Source of the DNA: Acerihabitans arboris
GTDB lineage: Bacteria; Pseudomonadota; Gammaproteobacteria; Enterobacterales; Enterobacteriaceae
Length of the DNA stretch: 64,000 nt
Assembly: GCF_010131535.1 (NCBI RefSeq)
Contig: NZ_WUBS01000005.1
Location: 1 to 64,000, forward strand
Direction: 5' to 3'
Positions 9,960 through 18,163 of the stretch are shown here, piece by piece. Position 1 is the stretch's first letter, and every line of letters starts with the position of its first letter. The notes beneath the pieces are model-generated. The model was not told where the DNA came from. It saw only the letters and a list, made by a program, of their open reading frames with translations, and did no database searches. A program made the translations under genes and the position numbers.

Positions 9960-10709
9960 TTAGATCTGCGCCTGGCCGCCGTCGACAAACAATTCAGCGC
10001 CATTGACAAAACTTGCCGCATCCGAAGCCAGGAACACCGCCACTTTGCCGATTTCATCCGGGTCTCCCACCCTTCCCAGCGGGACCAGCGCCGCCAAACC
10101 GTCAAGCAAGGCCTGCTGCTGATCCGGTGACGTCAGGCCGAGCAGGCCCGGGGTTTTAACCGGACCGGGGCTTAAGACATTGACACGGATATCCTGGCCT
10201 TCGAGATCCAGGATCCAGCTACGGGCGAAGTTACGCACCGCGGCTTTGGTCGCGCTGTAGACGCTGAAGTTCTTTCCGCCGGTGACGGATGTGGTCGAAC
10301 CGGTAAGGATCACCGACGCGCCTTTTGCCAGCAAGGGCAGGGCTTTTTGCACGGTGAACAGCACCCCTTTGACGTTGGTGTCGAAGGTGCGATCGTAATG
10401 CTCCTCGGTGATGGCGGCAAGCCCGAGCAGTTCACCGCCTCCGGCGTTGGCGACCACGATATCAAGATGTCCCTTATGCTCCCTGATGCCGGCAAAAAGT
10501 TTATCCAGCTCGCCCAGATCGGCAACGTCGGCCTGGATTCCCACCGCCTGCGAACCCAGTTCGGCCAATGCGTTATCAAGCTGCGCCTGCCGGCGCGCGG
10601 TGATAAAGACAAAAGCGCCTTCGTTGACGAACTGCCTGGCGATGCCCAGGCCAATGCCGGTGCTGCCGCCGGTGACCAATGCAATTTTACCCTGAAGTGC
10701 CTGACTCAT
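9960..10709 (-). CDS. SDR family NAD(P)-dependent oxidoreductase
   Basis: Classical short-chain dehydrogenase, 249 residues. It shows the Rossmann motif TGGSTGIGLGIA (about 14-25), the NAG motif (VVANAGGGE), catalytic Ser in ILTGSTTS and the active-site YSATK (Tyr near 151, Lys near 155), and a C-terminal FVNGAELFVDGG typical of the family. AAGGTG lies five bases before the ATG. The likely role is reduction of a small carbonyl compound in the cytoplasm; the substrate is not predictable. The facing TetR gene and the operator upstream suggest inducible control. Confidence 0.9.
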   Translation of the reverse strand: MSQALQGKIALVTGGSTGIGLGIARQFVNEGAFVFITARRQAQLDNALAELGSQAVGIQADVADLGELDKLFAGIREHKGHLDIVVANAGGGELLGLAAITEEHYDRTFDTNVKGVLFTVQKALPLLAKGASVILTGSTTSVTGGKNFSVYSATKAAVRNFARSWILDLEGQDIRVNVLSPGPVKTPGLLGLTSPDQQQALLDGLAALVPLGRVGDPDEIGKVAVFLASDAASFVNGAELFVDGGQAQI

Positions 10710-10774
10710 GATTTCACCTTGGTTGAAAAATTAAGGGAAAAAACCGGTTATCGTTCTGGAGAACGGGAACCGCT

Positions 10775-10800
10775 AATTTCGTAATTAACGTTACGAAATT
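10775..10800. promoter_or_regulatory. TetR-type operator upstream of SDR gene
   Basis: A perfect inverted repeat of AATTTCGTAA (10775-10784) and TTACGAAATT (10791-10800) with a 6-base spacer, 66 bases before the dehydrogenase start. Length and symmetry suit a TetR-family dimer. A second looser repeat (ATATC...GATAT, 10833-10851) lies farther upstream. Binding by the neighbouring TetR is inference. Confidence 0.6.
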
Positions 10801-10913
10801 AATTGGTCGCAAGGCGGGCGTCAAGGATTTTCATATCAAACGTTATGATATTAGCGGGTATGCATTGCCGAAGGGCGGGTTAACCTGCTGGCGGCTAACC
10901 CGGTGTTATATTT

Positions 10914-11498
10914 TTAGCTCTTGATTTCCTTGGTGACCCAGCCGGCAATTTCCTGGTAAGGGACAAACATGGTTTGGTTACGTTTTGGATGCGTGGCGGT
11001 AAACACCCCGATCACCGCGCCGTCCTGCGCATAAACCGGACCCCCGCTCATGCCCGGCACGCCGCCGGCGTCGCTCAGGCCGACCAGGCAGCTGGTGCCG
11101 GGTTTATCCCACCAGCCGAACTCTTTCAACACGCCGGTCGACGAGGTCGGCATGGCGGTATAGGCGTTATAACCATACAGGCTGAGCTTCTCGCCCTTGT
11201 CCGCCGTTTCAAGCTTGGGCAGCGCGCGGCCGGTGTTGTCATGATAGATAATGGCCACATCGCAAAGCGGATTGTAAGCCTTCACCTTGACCATCATCAT
11301 TTTTGCCACATGCCCGGCGGTCAGGCTGTATTTAGCGGTAAGGGGAAAACTGGAGCCGATGGCGCCCGCCAGGACGGGGATCCCGACAAAATGGAAATCC
11401 GCTTTATTTTCGGCGGTCTGATCAACTTTGTAATGGCCGACACCGGTACAGGCCGATAACAGCACTGGAAATAAAGTAAATAGAATGTTAATTTTCAT
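10914..11498 (-). CDS. Trypsin-like serine protease lipoprotein
   Basis: A 194-residue lipoprotein with a signal ending in the lipobox LSAC (Cys17 from ATG 11498). The mature part has the three pieces of a chymotrypsin-fold protease: SLTAGH (His63), NPLCDVAII (Asp80) and GVPGMSGGPV (Ser151), followed by a beta strand GAVIGVF. It is short, and His and Asp are only 17 residues apart, so loops are trimmed. An upstream start at 11543 is rejected because it would bury the signal peptide. No inhibitor or partner gene is adjacent. It may cleave envelope proteins; activity is inference from the intact triad. Confidence 0.7.
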   Translation of the reverse strand: MKINILFTLFPVLLSACTGVGHYKVDQTAENKADFHFVGIPVLAGAIGSSFPLTAKYSLTAGHVAKMMMVKVKAYNPLCDVAIIYHDNTGRALPKLETADKGEKLSLYGYNAYTAMPTSSTGVLKEFGWWDKPGTSCLVGLSDAGGVPGMSGGPVYAQDGAVIGVFTATHPKRNQTMFVPYQEIAGWVTKEIKS

Positions 11499-12200
11499 CG
11501 TCGCCGCTTCATCGTTGTGCTGGTAATTAATTTGATCGGCCAATTGATCAAGCCCGGCTAATACGTCACGCCAGTATGGTTAACGGCGGTGCTTAAAAAT
11601 TCTTTAGCCGATAAACATGATTTATTGATTATTTAACTTCGGTCATAGGAAAAAACGAGGATCAAACGGGTTTAATTAATAGTGGTTGTTACTTAAGCCA
11701 AATTATTTTCATCGAAATTTAATGTTAATTTTTTAACATCACTGGATGGAAATATTAAACATTTTTTGATTCATATTATTGTTTAATATGGCTATTTGTT
11801 TAATTTTTGCGATATGCCAAAAGGTGGGTAAATTATTGAAAAACCCGCGGGTAATCTCTTTTATGACAAACGTTGCGCCAGGGGAGAGCGCGTTTCGTAA
11901 ATAATTTAGCGGCTTTGAGAACAACTAAGTGAAATTTCCATGGCACAAGAAAACAGTGAATACCCGATGATTCAGGTTAAATAAACCGCGGCGCATGCTG
12001 ATTAAAGTCAAATTTTCACTTAAGTTAAATTTTTCGCCTAATATATTTTTCTCAGCGGCTATATCATAAAGGCGACTTATTTCAGGCGATGTTTGTTCAG
12101 TAACGAAGCGGCTGGCGGCGCTATCCACCATATCAATCCTTATTGAGGTTGTGTTGACCGAGGGAACGTTAAGATCTCTTTTTCACCAAGGGAAATTTTG
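11499..12200. other. AT-rich intergenic region
   Basis: About 700 AT-rich bases between the protease and amiD genes, with many short A and T runs, no known RNA that I recognise, and only doubtful small frames on the minus strand (one listed separately). It would include the promoters of both flanking divergent genes. Confidence 0.5.
11925..12131 (-). CDS. Doubtful small ORF, 68 residues
   Basis: An ATG at 12131 is preceded by AAGGA with five bases spacing, and the first 50 residues are of ordinary protein composition (SPEISRLYDIAAEKNILGEKF). I do not recognise a family, and the C-terminal end looks random. It diverges from amiD. It could be a real small regulator or chance. Confidence 0.22.
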   Translation of the reverse strand: MVDSAASRFVTEQTSPEISRLYDIAAEKNILGEKFNLSENLTLISMRRGLFNLNHRVFTVFLCHGNFT

Positions 12201-13040
12201 ATGAAAAGGATATCTTTAGCGAGTAAATCGTTGGCGTTGGCAATATTGCTGGCCGGCTGTGCCGACACGTCCCGGTTAACCGACCGCGGCGGCTATCGGG
12301 TCGATACCTCGGTATCGTCGTTGAACCAAAACGCCAGGGTGCGTTACCTGGTTATGCATTATACCGCCGTCAATGACCGCAGGTCGCTGGAATTGCTGAC
12401 CCGGGGCGCGGGAAGCGCACATTATCTGGCGCCGTCCGTACCCCGGGTGGTCAACGGCAAGCCCGTGGTGCTGCGGTTGGTGCCGGAGGAAAAACGCGCC
12501 TGGCACGCCGGTATCAGCGAGTGGAATGGGCGCAGCAACCTGAACGATACCTCGGTCGGCATCGAGATCGTGAATCCCGGGTTTACCGTGGAGGCCGGCG
12601 GCAGGCGCTGGCACCCCTTCTCCCCGAATCAAATAGAGCTGGTGGCGCTGCTGGCGGAAGATATTATCCGCCGTCACCAGATAAGCCCTGATAACGTGGT
12701 GGCGCATAGTGATATCGCGCCATTGAGGAAATCCGATCCAGGCCCGTTATTTCCCTGGGAACAGCTGGCCGGGCGCGGCATCGGCGCATGGCCCGACCGG
12801 CCTGTGGTGGATAAATACCTGGCGGGCAGGGCGCCGGACGCGCCGGTACCGGTTCTCAACCTGCAGCGCGCATTGGCCAAATACGGTTATAGCCTGCCGC
12901 AGCATGGCGGAGTTGATGACGAAACCACCCGGGTGGTCAGCGCGTTCCAGATGCATTTTCGCCCCGGTGATATCTCCGGCCGGGCGGACGCCGAAACGGA
13001 GGCCATCGCCATGGCGTTACTGGAAAAATACCGCACTTGA
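12201..13040 (+). CDS. amiD: N-acetylmuramoyl-L-alanine amidase AmiD
   Basis: Outer-membrane lipoprotein amidase that cleaves the MurNAc-L-Ala bond of peptidoglycan and anhydro-muropeptides; 279 residues (E. coli 276). Signal peptide ends in LLAGC (Cys near 20). The amidase_2 domain carries zinc ligands in VMHYTAVNDR (His near 51) and AHSDIAP (His near 173), with WHAG and EIVNPG between; the C-terminal PG-binding domain starts near 220 (LQRALAKYGYSLPQ). ATG 12201 is chosen over TTG 12198 because AAGGGA is correctly spaced. Its E. coli neighbour ybjQ is not present, so it stands alone here. Confidence 0.93.
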   Translation: MKRISLASKSLALAILLAGCADTSRLTDRGGYRVDTSVSSLNQNARVRYLVMHYTAVNDRRSLELLTRGAGSAHYLAPSVPRVVNGKPVVLRLVPEEKRAWHAGISEWNGRSNLNDTSVGIEIVNPGFTVEAGGRRWHPFSPNQIELVALLAEDIIRRHQISPDNVVAHSDIAPLRKSDPGPLFPWEQLAGRGIGAWPDRPVVDKYLAGRAPDAPVPVLNLQRALAKYGYSLPQHGGVDDETTRVVSAFQMHFRPGDISGRADAETEAIAMALLEKYRT

Positions 13041-13270
13041 TCAAACCGGCATTCGCCCTTGCCCGCTGCGGCGGGGGATGAATTACCCACATCTGGCCGT
13101 TCCCAATGACGGCCGATCCTTCACGTTTGCCCCTTTGGGAGGGGACCGGCCACCGCACAGGCATAAATCTGCGCGATACTTACACAATCACTCACACAAG
13201 GAGCGTGTAATCAGGTAAAATAGAAAATCGTTTCAGGCGAAAAATGTAAAATGCGGAGGTTATACCTGTC

Positions 13271-13570
13271 ATGAATTCCAGTAATCAGCAATCAACCGAA
13301 ACCAGCACCAAACCCATCACCACGACGCTATCAGGCGTGATTACCAAGTCGCCAAGCCGAATCAAAGGCAATACCGGGCGCCCCATGGTCAAAGCGACCA
13401 TTCTTGCCGAAAGCGACAAGCGTAGTTCCTATCCTCTCACCGTGGTCGGGTTCGACATCATGGCGTTGGAACTGATGGCGCATTTACGCGGTGAACGTCT
13501 GACCATCACCGGCCGGATGGAGTGGAACGGCGGGTATTCCATCGTCGCGGATCAAATTATTGCAGTCTGA
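13271..13570 (+). CDS. Small protein with possible OB-fold
   Basis: A 99-residue protein I cannot name. After a polar leader, residues 20-99 look like an OB-fold strand pattern: LSGVITKSPSRIKGNTGRPMVKATI, then PLTVVGFDIMALELM, LRGERLTITGRMEW and GYSIVADQI. The order (first strand, ligand loop, small-residue VVGFD, then GxRLTITGR) resembles short single-stranded-DNA-binding or PriB-like proteins that replace the usual tail. GGAGG lies 11 bases before the ATG. It is alone between amiD and the cold-shock gene. Nucleic-acid binding is inference. Confidence 0.55.
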   Translation: MNSSNQQSTETSTKPITTTLSGVITKSPSRIKGNTGRPMVKATILAESDKRSSYPLTVVGFDIMALELMAHLRGERLTITGRMEWNGGYSIVADQIIAV

Positions 13571-13856
13571 AGTGATGACCTCTTCGGGGGCTCTCCTTCA
13601 GGTCTGGTAGTAAGTTCTGTTGCCTCTACTGCGTTCGGTTATCCTGCAGCAACCTTCAGGCTTTTACCCACAAAAAATGTTCACCGCCACAGCGAAAGAG
13701 GCCGTTTGCCCGCGTTCGTCACGATTTATCCGGGCGTGCGATAAATTATTTTTAGCTTTACCATGAATAATTTACACGGCTTCGTTTCCGCTTCTTAGCA
13801 TAAGTGCGTTGTTTTGCAACACAATGCCGGTGAAAAAATAATAATGAAAAAAAGCC

Positions 13857-13885
13857 TTGCTATCACCATCGCCCTATGTGTAAAT
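13857..13885 (+). promoter_or_regulatory. Predicted promoter of cspA-like gene
   Basis: TTGCTA (13857-13862), 17 bases, then GTAAAT (13880-13885), followed about eight bases later by the cold box where transcription of cspA begins in E. coli. The region 13571-13856 upstream holds no gene that I can see. Confidence 0.5.
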
Positions 13886-13892
13886 AGCGTCA

Positions 13893-14066
13893 TCGGTTTG
13901 TAGTACAGACCTATTTATGAATGTCATTTTAGTAAAGTTGTTCCGGTAAAGACGATATATCAAGATACCGTATCTCCGAGGAATTTCCTTCTCTAGTGCT
14001 CCCATAAGTAAATCCTGACAAGCAGACCACAATCGCCTTATGGCGGCCTATTAAAAGGAAACAACA
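13893..14066 (+). promoter_or_regulatory. cspA-type cold-box 5' leader
   Basis: About 170 untranslated bases before the cold-shock gene begin with CGGTTTGTAGTACAGACC, which matches the E. coli cspA cold-box start (CGGTTTGACGTACAGACC). In E. coli this leader refolds with temperature and makes the mRNA stable and translatable in the cold. AAAAGGA lies eight bases before the ATG. Function here is inferred from this match and the leader length. Confidence 0.75.
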
Positions 14067-14279
14067 ATGTCTAACAAAATGACCGGTTCAGTAAAATGGT
14101 TTGACGCTGGTAAAGGTTTTGGTTTCATCACCCCTGCTGACGGTAGCAAAGACGTGTTCGTTCACTTCTCTGCAATCCAGAGCAATGATTTCAAAACCCT
14201 GGACGAAGGCCAACAGGTCGAGTTCAACATCGAACAAGGCCAGAAAGGCCCGTCTGCAACTAACGTAGTCGCGCTGTAA
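14067..14279 (+). CDS. cspA: Cold-shock protein, CspA type
   Basis: A 70-residue single cold-shock domain that binds RNA and single-stranded DNA and melts RNA structure in the cold. The RNP1 motif KGFGFITP (about 18-25) and RNP2 DVFVHFSAI (about 31-39) are complete. The N-terminus [11 protein letters not shown] with extra residues is of the CspA/CspB/CspG kind, not CspC/CspE, and the cold-box leader supports cold induction. It is a single-gene transcript with its own terminator. Which CspA paralogue it corresponds to is uncertain. Confidence 0.9.
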   Translation: MSNKMTGSVKWFDAGKGFGFITPADGSKDVFVHFSAIQSNDFKTLDEGQQVEFNIEQGQKGPSATNVVAL

Positions 14280-14372
14280 TATACAGCTGAGGCTGAGGAT
14301 AGGCTTCTTGCGATAGCGACGATGGCTTAGGCCGGAGCAGTCAAGAGACCTTGATGCAACCCAAAGATTCTG

Positions 14373-14398
14373 AACCCCGGCTCTGCCGGGGTTTTTTT
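14373..14398 (+). terminator. Intrinsic terminator of cspA-like gene
   Basis: CCCCGGC TCT GCCGGGG (14375-14391) followed by seven T residues, about 95 bases after the stop codon. Confidence 0.92.
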
Positions 14399-14561
14399 AT
14401 GTCCGTTCGCCAGCCGTGTCCCTCCGGGCGCGCGCCGCCCCGCCAGTATCCTGTTACCCATTACTCCCCGGTGAAATACTACCTGTCTCCACCCAATATG
14501 CCTTTAACTATTAGCAGGTTTTAATGCTAAAATTCTGCTTCGACTTAATAAGGATATGGGT

Positions 14562-15056
14562 ATGACGAAAAATATTGTCTGGGGTCTGCTGGTTTCGACC
14601 CTGTGCGGGTGCGCCGGTTACGCTGATTATCCCGAGGCCGCCAAGACCCCCGCGCCGAAGGACGTGTCCGGCGTGTGGATGACCAGCGGGCCGCAAAAGC
14701 CACTGGCCGATCCGGCAGCCATAGCCACCTTAATCGTGAGCCGGTCGGGTGATACGCTTGATTGCCGTCAGTGGCAGCGCACTATCGAGCGCAGGGGCAA
14801 GCTGACCTGGCGCGGTGAGACGCTCTACAACGTCAATATCAAAAACGAATACAACAAAATCACCGTAACCGACGGCGTCATGAAATATAACCGTTTGACG
14901 TTGCTGCGGGTGGAAAAGCCTACCGTTGAATGCCAGGCGTTCGCGGCCTATGAAAATGGTGATTATATTTTTGCCGATCGGCTGGCGCCTGAACCGCAGG
15001 CGACTAAATCACATAAAAAGGCCAGCGGTGTGGAGCGAAGAGAAAAAACCAAATAA
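14562..15056 (+). CDS. yedD: YedD family lipoprotein
   Basis: Small lipoprotein, 164 residues, whose signal ends in the lipobox LCGC. The mature part shows the YedD signature: TPAPKDVSGVWMTSGPQKPL, then SGDTLDCRQWQRTIE and PTVECQAF, with two conserved cysteines likely paired in the periplasm. E. coli YedD is about 137 residues; this one has an added basic C-terminal tail (KSHKKASGVERREK). ATG 14562 is chosen over 14556 because AAGGA is seven bases upstream. YedD function is not established; it is a lipoprotein of the cell envelope. Confidence 0.82.
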   Translation: MTKNIVWGLLVSTLCGCAGYADYPEAAKTPAPKDVSGVWMTSGPQKPLADPAAIATLIVSRSGDTLDCRQWQRTIERRGKLTWRGETLYNVNIKNEYNKITVTDGVMKYNRLTLLRVEKPTVECQAFAAYENGDYIFADRLAPEPQATKSHKKASGVERREKTK

Positions 15057-15120
15057 CCGCGCTCGGTCCAATCCCCCACGACGCTTAGCCGCCGGCGTCA
15101 TGGGGCGTGTGGCGGAACAG

Positions 15121-15192
15121 CCTGGAACAGTGCCAGCAATAGTATCTGGAATAGTGCCTGGGATAGTGCCTGGAATAGTGCCGGGATAGCGC
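15121..15192. repeat. Six-copy 12-bp tandem repeat
   Basis: Six units of about CTGGAATAGTGC run in register from 15121 to 15192, the middle ones nearly identical and the outer ones degenerate. They read as GTIP or GIVP repeats in two frames, but neither frame looks like a real gene. The rest of 15057-15385 has no gene that I can see. Confidence 0.85.
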
Positions 15193-15385
15193 TCCGCAAA
15201 ATAGCCCCAGAGCGCCTGGATAGCGCCACCCCAGCGTAAAACCACGGCACCGCCAGGGTGCAAGCAGTGGCCCATAAAAAAATAACTCGCCTTTATTTCC
15301 ATAAACCTTCCAGTAAATCAGTCGATTAAAATCATGGCACCTAATTTGCTTCATTAAATAATGTCTCGTTAAAAAGGATATTTGG

Positions 15386-16540
15386 ATGAAAGCGATCGTT
15401 ATTGGTGCAGGCATGGGCGGCGCCAGCGCGGGCATAGCGCTGAGAAACTTTGGCTGGCAAACCGAGATATATGAAGCGGTGGCGCAAGTCAAACCCGTAG
15501 GCGCGGCGATTTCCATCTGGCCAAACGGCGTGAAGTGCCTGAATTTCCTGGGCTTACAGCGGCAAATCAAGGCGATCGGGGGTGACATGGCCTCCATGGC
15601 GTACCAGGATTATCAGAGTGGGCAAATACTCACCCGCTTTCCCCTACGCCCCTTAGTCGATCGCGTAGGTGAATTTCCTTATCCCACGGCCCGCGCCGAG
15701 CTGCAATCCATGTTATTGGATGAGTTTGGCCGTGGGCGCGTCTTTCTCAACAAGCGCCTGATCCAGCTTGAGGACAATGGTTCCCAGGTGACGGCAGGGT
15801 TCGCCGACGGCAGCACCGCCACCGGCGATCTGCTTATCGGCGCGGATGGTACCCACTCGATGGTCAGGCGCCATGTGCTGGGCCATGATGTGAAGCGACG
15901 CTACGCGGGATACGTCAACTGGAACGGCCTGGTGGAAATTGATGAGGCCATCGCGCCGGCAAATCAATGGACAACGTTTGTCGGCCAAGGCAAACGGGTG
16001 TCGCTAATGCCGGTGGCGGGCCGGCGCTTTTATTATTTTTTTGACGTGCCGCTGCCAACGGGACTGAAGCAGTCGCGCGATACGTCACGGAAGGATTTAA
16101 AACGCTATTTTACCGGCTGGTGCGCACCGGTGCAGCGGCTGATCGAGCAACTCGATCCCATGGCCACCAATCGGGTGGAAATCCATGATATCGAGCCTTT
16201 CAGTACGCTGGTACGCGGCCGGGTCGCGCTATTGGGCGATGCCGCCCACAGCACCACGCCGGATATCGGGCAGGGCGGCTGTGCCGCGATGGAGGATGCC
16301 GTGGTGCTGTCCCTGTCCCTGCGCGCGCACTCGCTCGGGGTGGAAGATGCGCTACGCCGTTACCAGGAAAGCCGGGTAGAACGGGTGACGTCGCTGGTAC
16401 TAAAAGCCCGCAAGCGGTGCGATGTCACCCATGGCAAGGATCCCCTGGCTACCCGGCAGTGGTATCACAGCCTGGAACATGAAACCGGTGAACATATTCT
16501 CAACGGCATGGCCGAAACCATTTTGGGCGGCCCGCTCTGA
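15386..16540 (+). CDS. hpxO: FAD-dependent urate hydroxylase HpxO
   Basis: Flavoprotein monooxygenase that converts urate to 5-hydroxyisourate using NADH and O2, a step of purine degradation in Klebsiella; 384 residues, the normal length. It has the FAD Rossmann start VIGAGMGGASAG, the segment PVGAAISIWPNGVKC, the GADGTHSMVRR motif near 153, RRYAGYVNWNGLVEIDEA, and the second FAD motif RVALLGDAAHSTTPDIGQGG near 275-300. These agree closely with Klebsiella HpxO. The other hpx genes (hydroxyisourate hydrolase, OHCU decarboxylase, transporters) are not near, so it is an orphan here. AAGGAT precedes the ATG. Confidence 0.92.
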   Translation: MKAIVIGAGMGGASAGIALRNFGWQTEIYEAVAQVKPVGAAISIWPNGVKCLNFLGLQRQIKAIGGDMASMAYQDYQSGQILTRFPLRPLVDRVGEFPYPTARAELQSMLLDEFGRGRVFLNKRLIQLEDNGSQVTAGFADGSTATGDLLIGADGTHSMVRRHVLGHDVKRRYAGYVNWNGLVEIDEAIAPANQWTTFVGQGKRVSLMPVAGRRFYYFFDVPLPTGLKQSRDTSRKDLKRYFTGWCAPVQRLIEQLDPMATNRVEIHDIEPFSTLVRGRVALLGDAAHSTTPDIGQGGCAAMEDAVVLSLSLRAHSLGVEDALRRYQESRVERVTSLVLKARKRCDVTHGKDPLATRQWYHSLEHETGEHILNGMAETILGGPL

Positions 16541-16626
16541 ATACAGGAACTCGTTTCCGGCCGTGTTGTGTGGACCGCCGTAAATACATTAGCCCGGTCC
16601 CGGTCCGTTGGGGCGGAGCCGTGGGA

Positions 16627-16655
16627 AAACGACGTATCGAAACGTCGGTTTTTCG
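16627..16655 (+). terminator. Possible terminator after hpxO
   Basis: AACGACG and CGTCGGTT form an imperfect stem (about 16628-16650) followed by five T residues, about 90 bases past hpxO. Modest support. Confidence 0.35.
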
Positions 16656-16740
16656 TCATGAATCGTTATGGATTATGTCTCGCCCGTCGGCGCATGAGGA
16701 TGAAAGACTTGTCGTTTTACGTAAATCCGCCGTCGGCTTA

Positions 16741-16797
16741 TGGTAATATACGCGCATAATCGCTAGTCTGGCTTCCCTTGAAAGGGAGCGTTTTTTT
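16741..16797 (+). promoter_or_regulatory. Extended -10 box and short terminator hairpin before lpxP
   Basis: TGGTAATAT (16741-16749) is a perfect extended -10 form. Some 25 bases later GCTTCCCTTGAAAGGGAGC (16771-16789) folds into a hairpin followed by seven T residues (16791-16797). This could be a very short RNA, an attenuator in an lpxP leader, or an unrelated terminator. The remainder of 16541-17025 holds no gene that I can support. Confidence 0.4.
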
Positions 16798-17025
16798 CCT
16801 CTTTTTCCGGCCGGATGCCAGATAATCCTGTAATCAGGCATTCGGATTTACCTGCCGCTTGTCGTGATGCTCAAGGACGCCGTAAAAACCGTTCTTCGCT
16901 TCCCTCAAGAAAAGAATAATTACACCTTCTCGCTGATAAATACCGATGGCGAGTGTCTTAATACATAGGTTTAACATCATGGATGGCCCTGCGTGCCGTC
17001 CCAACAATTTTATGAAGATCAGATG

Positions 17026-17949
17026 ATGGCTCACCCCCAAAAATTTTCGCTTTCGCTTTTACACCCGCGTTATTGGCTGACCTGGTTCGGCCTGGGCGTG
17101 CTGTTCCTGCTGGTGCAATTACCTTACCCGGTGCTGTACACGCTGGGCGGATGGCTTGGCCGTCTATCGATGCCGTTCCTTAAACGCCGGGCCGGGATCA
17201 CCCGCCGTAACCTGGAGCTTTGCTTTCCCGATATGGATAAGCGAAAGCTGGAGCGGACCATTGTCAATAACTTCGCCTCCGCGGGCATGGGATTGATGGA
17301 AACCGGCATGGCGTGGTTTTGGCCGGACTCCCGGGTTAGGCGCTGGTTCGACGTTTATGGCCTGCAAAACCTGCAGCAGGCGAATGCCCATAACCAGGGG
17401 GTAATGGCCATAGGCATTCATTTCATGTCGCTGGAGTTGGGCGGGCGCGTCATGGGAATGTGCCAGCCGATGATGGCCATGTATCGGCCCCATAATAATA
17501 AAGTCATGGAGCTGGTGCAGACCTGGGGCCGGATGCGGTCCAATAAGGCGATGCTGGATCGTAAGGATTTACGCAGTATGGTCCAGGCCCTGAAGCAGGG
17601 CGAGACGGTCTGGTTTGCCCCCGATCAGGATTATGGCCCGCGCGGCAGTATCTTTGCCCCGTTCTTTGCGGTGGACCAGGCGGCGACCACCCGCGGCACC
17701 TATACGCTGGCCCGGTTGGCAAAACCCAAATTGGTCACGGTGGTATTGATCCGCAAGAAAAACGGCAAGGGCTACCGTCTGCTGATCCAGCCGCAGTTGG
17801 AGAACTTCCCGGTGGATGATGAAATGGCCGCCGCCTGCTACATGAACAAAATCGTCGAGCATGAAATTATGCGGGCGCCGGATCAATATCTCTGGATGCA
17901 CCGCCGTTTCAAGACGCGTCCCTTGGGCGAACTGTCCCTCTATGCATAG
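17026..17949 (+). CDS. lpxP: Lipid A acyltransferase, LpxP type
   Basis: Inner-membrane Kdo2-lipid IVA acyltransferase, 307 residues. E. coli LpxP adds palmitoleate in the cold in place of the laurate added by LpxL. A membrane segment (WLTWFGLGVLFLLVQLPYPVLYTLGG) precedes the catalytic HFMSLE (H-x4-E, near 130). The stretches ETGMAWFWPDSRVRRWFDV and SLELGGRVMGMCQPMMAMYRPHNN match LpxP better than LpxL, hence the name; chain specificity cannot be proven by sequence. ATG 17026 gives the same N-terminal length as E. coli. It stands alone, with no gene overlapping it. Confidence 0.85.
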   Translation: MAHPQKFSLSLLHPRYWLTWFGLGVLFLLVQLPYPVLYTLGGWLGRLSMPFLKRRAGITRRNLELCFPDMDKRKLERTIVNNFASAGMGLMETGMAWFWPDSRVRRWFDVYGLQNLQQANAHNQGVMAIGIHFMSLELGGRVMGMCQPMMAMYRPHNNKVMELVQTWGRMRSNKAMLDRKDLRSMVQALKQGETVWFAPDQDYGPRGSIFAPFFAVDQAATTRGTYTLARLAKPKLVTVVLIRKKNGKGYRLLIQPQLENFPVDDEMAAACYMNKIVEHEIMRAPDQYLWMHRRFKTRPLGELSLYA

Positions 17950-18163
17950 CCGCGCTGCCCCGCCGGTGCCAAGGCCCTTTGGGTTTGCGGCGCATCGCGC
18001 ATTGCCACGGGCAACCGGCTGCCGCCCATGGCCTTCGCCGGCCTGGGCCGGCGCGGGTAATCGGTTGAAATAGCGCCATATCACCTTCTTTATCCCCCCA
18101 TTAGGCCATGCTTTTTATCTTATAATGCTGCCTTAAATTTTATATGTTCAGGGATCCGTGAAA

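Noticed and set aside
11739-11924. Minus-strand 61-residue frame in an AT-rich gap
   Set aside because: No plausible ribosome site or family, and low-complexity composition.
13844-13903. A 19-codon frame with a signal-peptide-like sequence (MKKSLAITIAL...)
   Set aside because: It has no good ribosome site, overlaps the predicted cspA promoter and ends inside the cold box; likely chance.
14926-15189. Frame with GIVPG repeats
   Set aside because: It is an artefact of the 12-bp tandem repeat and overlaps yedD in another frame.
15121-15192. Regularly spaced repeats as a possible CRISPR array
   Set aside because: Units are 12 bp without spacers; no cas gene nearby.
16568-16759. Plus-strand small frame before lpxP
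   Set aside because: No ribosome site and random-looking composition.
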